From Amblyornis subalaris (Eukaryota > Chordata > Aves > Passeriformes > Ptilonorhynchidae), in assembly GCA_018881555.1 (NCBI GenBank), contig JACAXG010000063.1:3373930-3437929 (forward strand): a stretch of DNA of 64,000 nt, in the 5' to 3' direction. Below, in pieces: positions 63,421 to 64,000 of the stretch (within the stretch, counting starts at the first letter, position 1; every line of letters starts with the position of its first letter). The translations under genes and the position numbers were made by a program. The notes beneath the pieces were generated by a model, which saw only the letters and a program-made list of their open reading frames with translations, did not search any database and was not told the origin of the DNA.

Positions 63421-64000
63421 TCCAGCCATATCTCTTGCAGGACTGGAAACAATGACATGCACNAGTCAAGACTCAAACATGGGTTTAAAGGCACGAGATT
63501 TTTAAAACCCAAAATGGGTCCATTTTATGTGGCATTAGTCACAGCAGCTCTAGCCCTTACAACCATTGCAAAAATGGGATATAGAAAACAACGGATATTT
63601 TGCCCACACAGACTGTATCATTCGGCAGTTTTGAAAGTCTGNAATATCCTGATTTGAAATGTCCCAGCTGCACCTCGCAGCAGCAAGGGTTCAGCTTCCC
63701 CCTGGGCCTCCCTTTTCCTCAGCCACCTCGGGGGGTGACATTTCCAGCAGCTCATCCTCCCTTGATGAGCAAGTGTCGCACGCCACAGGCATCNCGGGGC
63801 CGCACATCGGCTCATGGGCTCTGACCCAGAAAGAGAGAAGGGGCTGAGAAGATAAACTGTGTCTGTCCCCAGTTAAATACCAACACAGCTACAGTGCACT
63901 TGCAGCATACCCAGCAAAAAATATCTGTTCTTTCTGAGGATTTATTTTTGTAAAGCATTCCCACGGTAAACAAACGCTCCTGATGGAAACTGTGTCAACA
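63421..64000. other. Non-coding, GC-richer end of window
   Basis: The part 63660-63830 is GC-richer with overlapping short frames on both strands and a few CpGs. No domain, RNA or repeat is recognised. Confidence 0.4.

Noticed and set aside
1..64000. CRISPR arrays, operons, ribosome-binding sites, prophage or plasmid features
   Set aside because: The sequence is vertebrate nuclear DNA by its CR1 content; no such prokaryotic structure was seen.

Overview
This window looks like non-coding nuclear DNA from a bird, either a gene desert or the inside of a very long intron. The main evidence is CR1 (chicken repeat 1) LINE 3' ends: a long + strand copy at about 32355-32970, with shorter ones at 13386-13487 (+), 20559-20646 (-), 8753-8810 (-) and 63305-63372 (-). 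CR1 is also found in crocodilians and turtles. The very low density of recognisable transposons (under 2% by eye), AT-rich background and short simple repeats fit a bird best. I could not assign a species, chromosome or neighbouring gene.

I recognise no protein-coding gene. No stretch of open frame shows a domain I know. The long open frames fall either in the CR1 copy or in GC-rich or T-poor sequence where stop codons are rare. No tRNA, rRNA or known microRNA was recognised. Two short stretches look somewhat coding-like: a possible terminal exon at 7121-7321 and an interrupted frame at 46349-46624. Neither is identified. The interval 2600-3400 resembles an AT-rich 3' UTR.

Layout: 1-7700 is AT-rich, with the UTR-like stretch, an ATT microsatellite and the exon candidate. 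A CpG-rich patch follows at 7741-8100. From 8100 to 30400 the sequence is non-coding, with scattered CR1 relics and blocks dense in homeodomain, GATA and E-box motifs (about 9230-9470, 14450-14690, 15050-15350, 19690-20060). CpG-rich patches lie at 22973-23245, 30421-30900 and 40560-40780. Between 31070 and 31260 is a motif-rich block holding two back-to-back perfect hairpins. The long CR1 follows, then more enhancer-like blocks (36590-36760, 37080-37370, 39690-40260, 50590-50720, 60000-60180), a perfect 20-bp palindrome at 55729-55748 and a 30-A tract at 56689-56718.

If the window has a shared function, the likeliest is long-range transcriptional regulation of a developmental gene outside it. 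That is inference from motif content and lack of genes and repeats; cross-species alignment would be needed to support it. About 130 isolated single-N positions are scattered unevenly and probably mark ambiguous or heterozygous sites.
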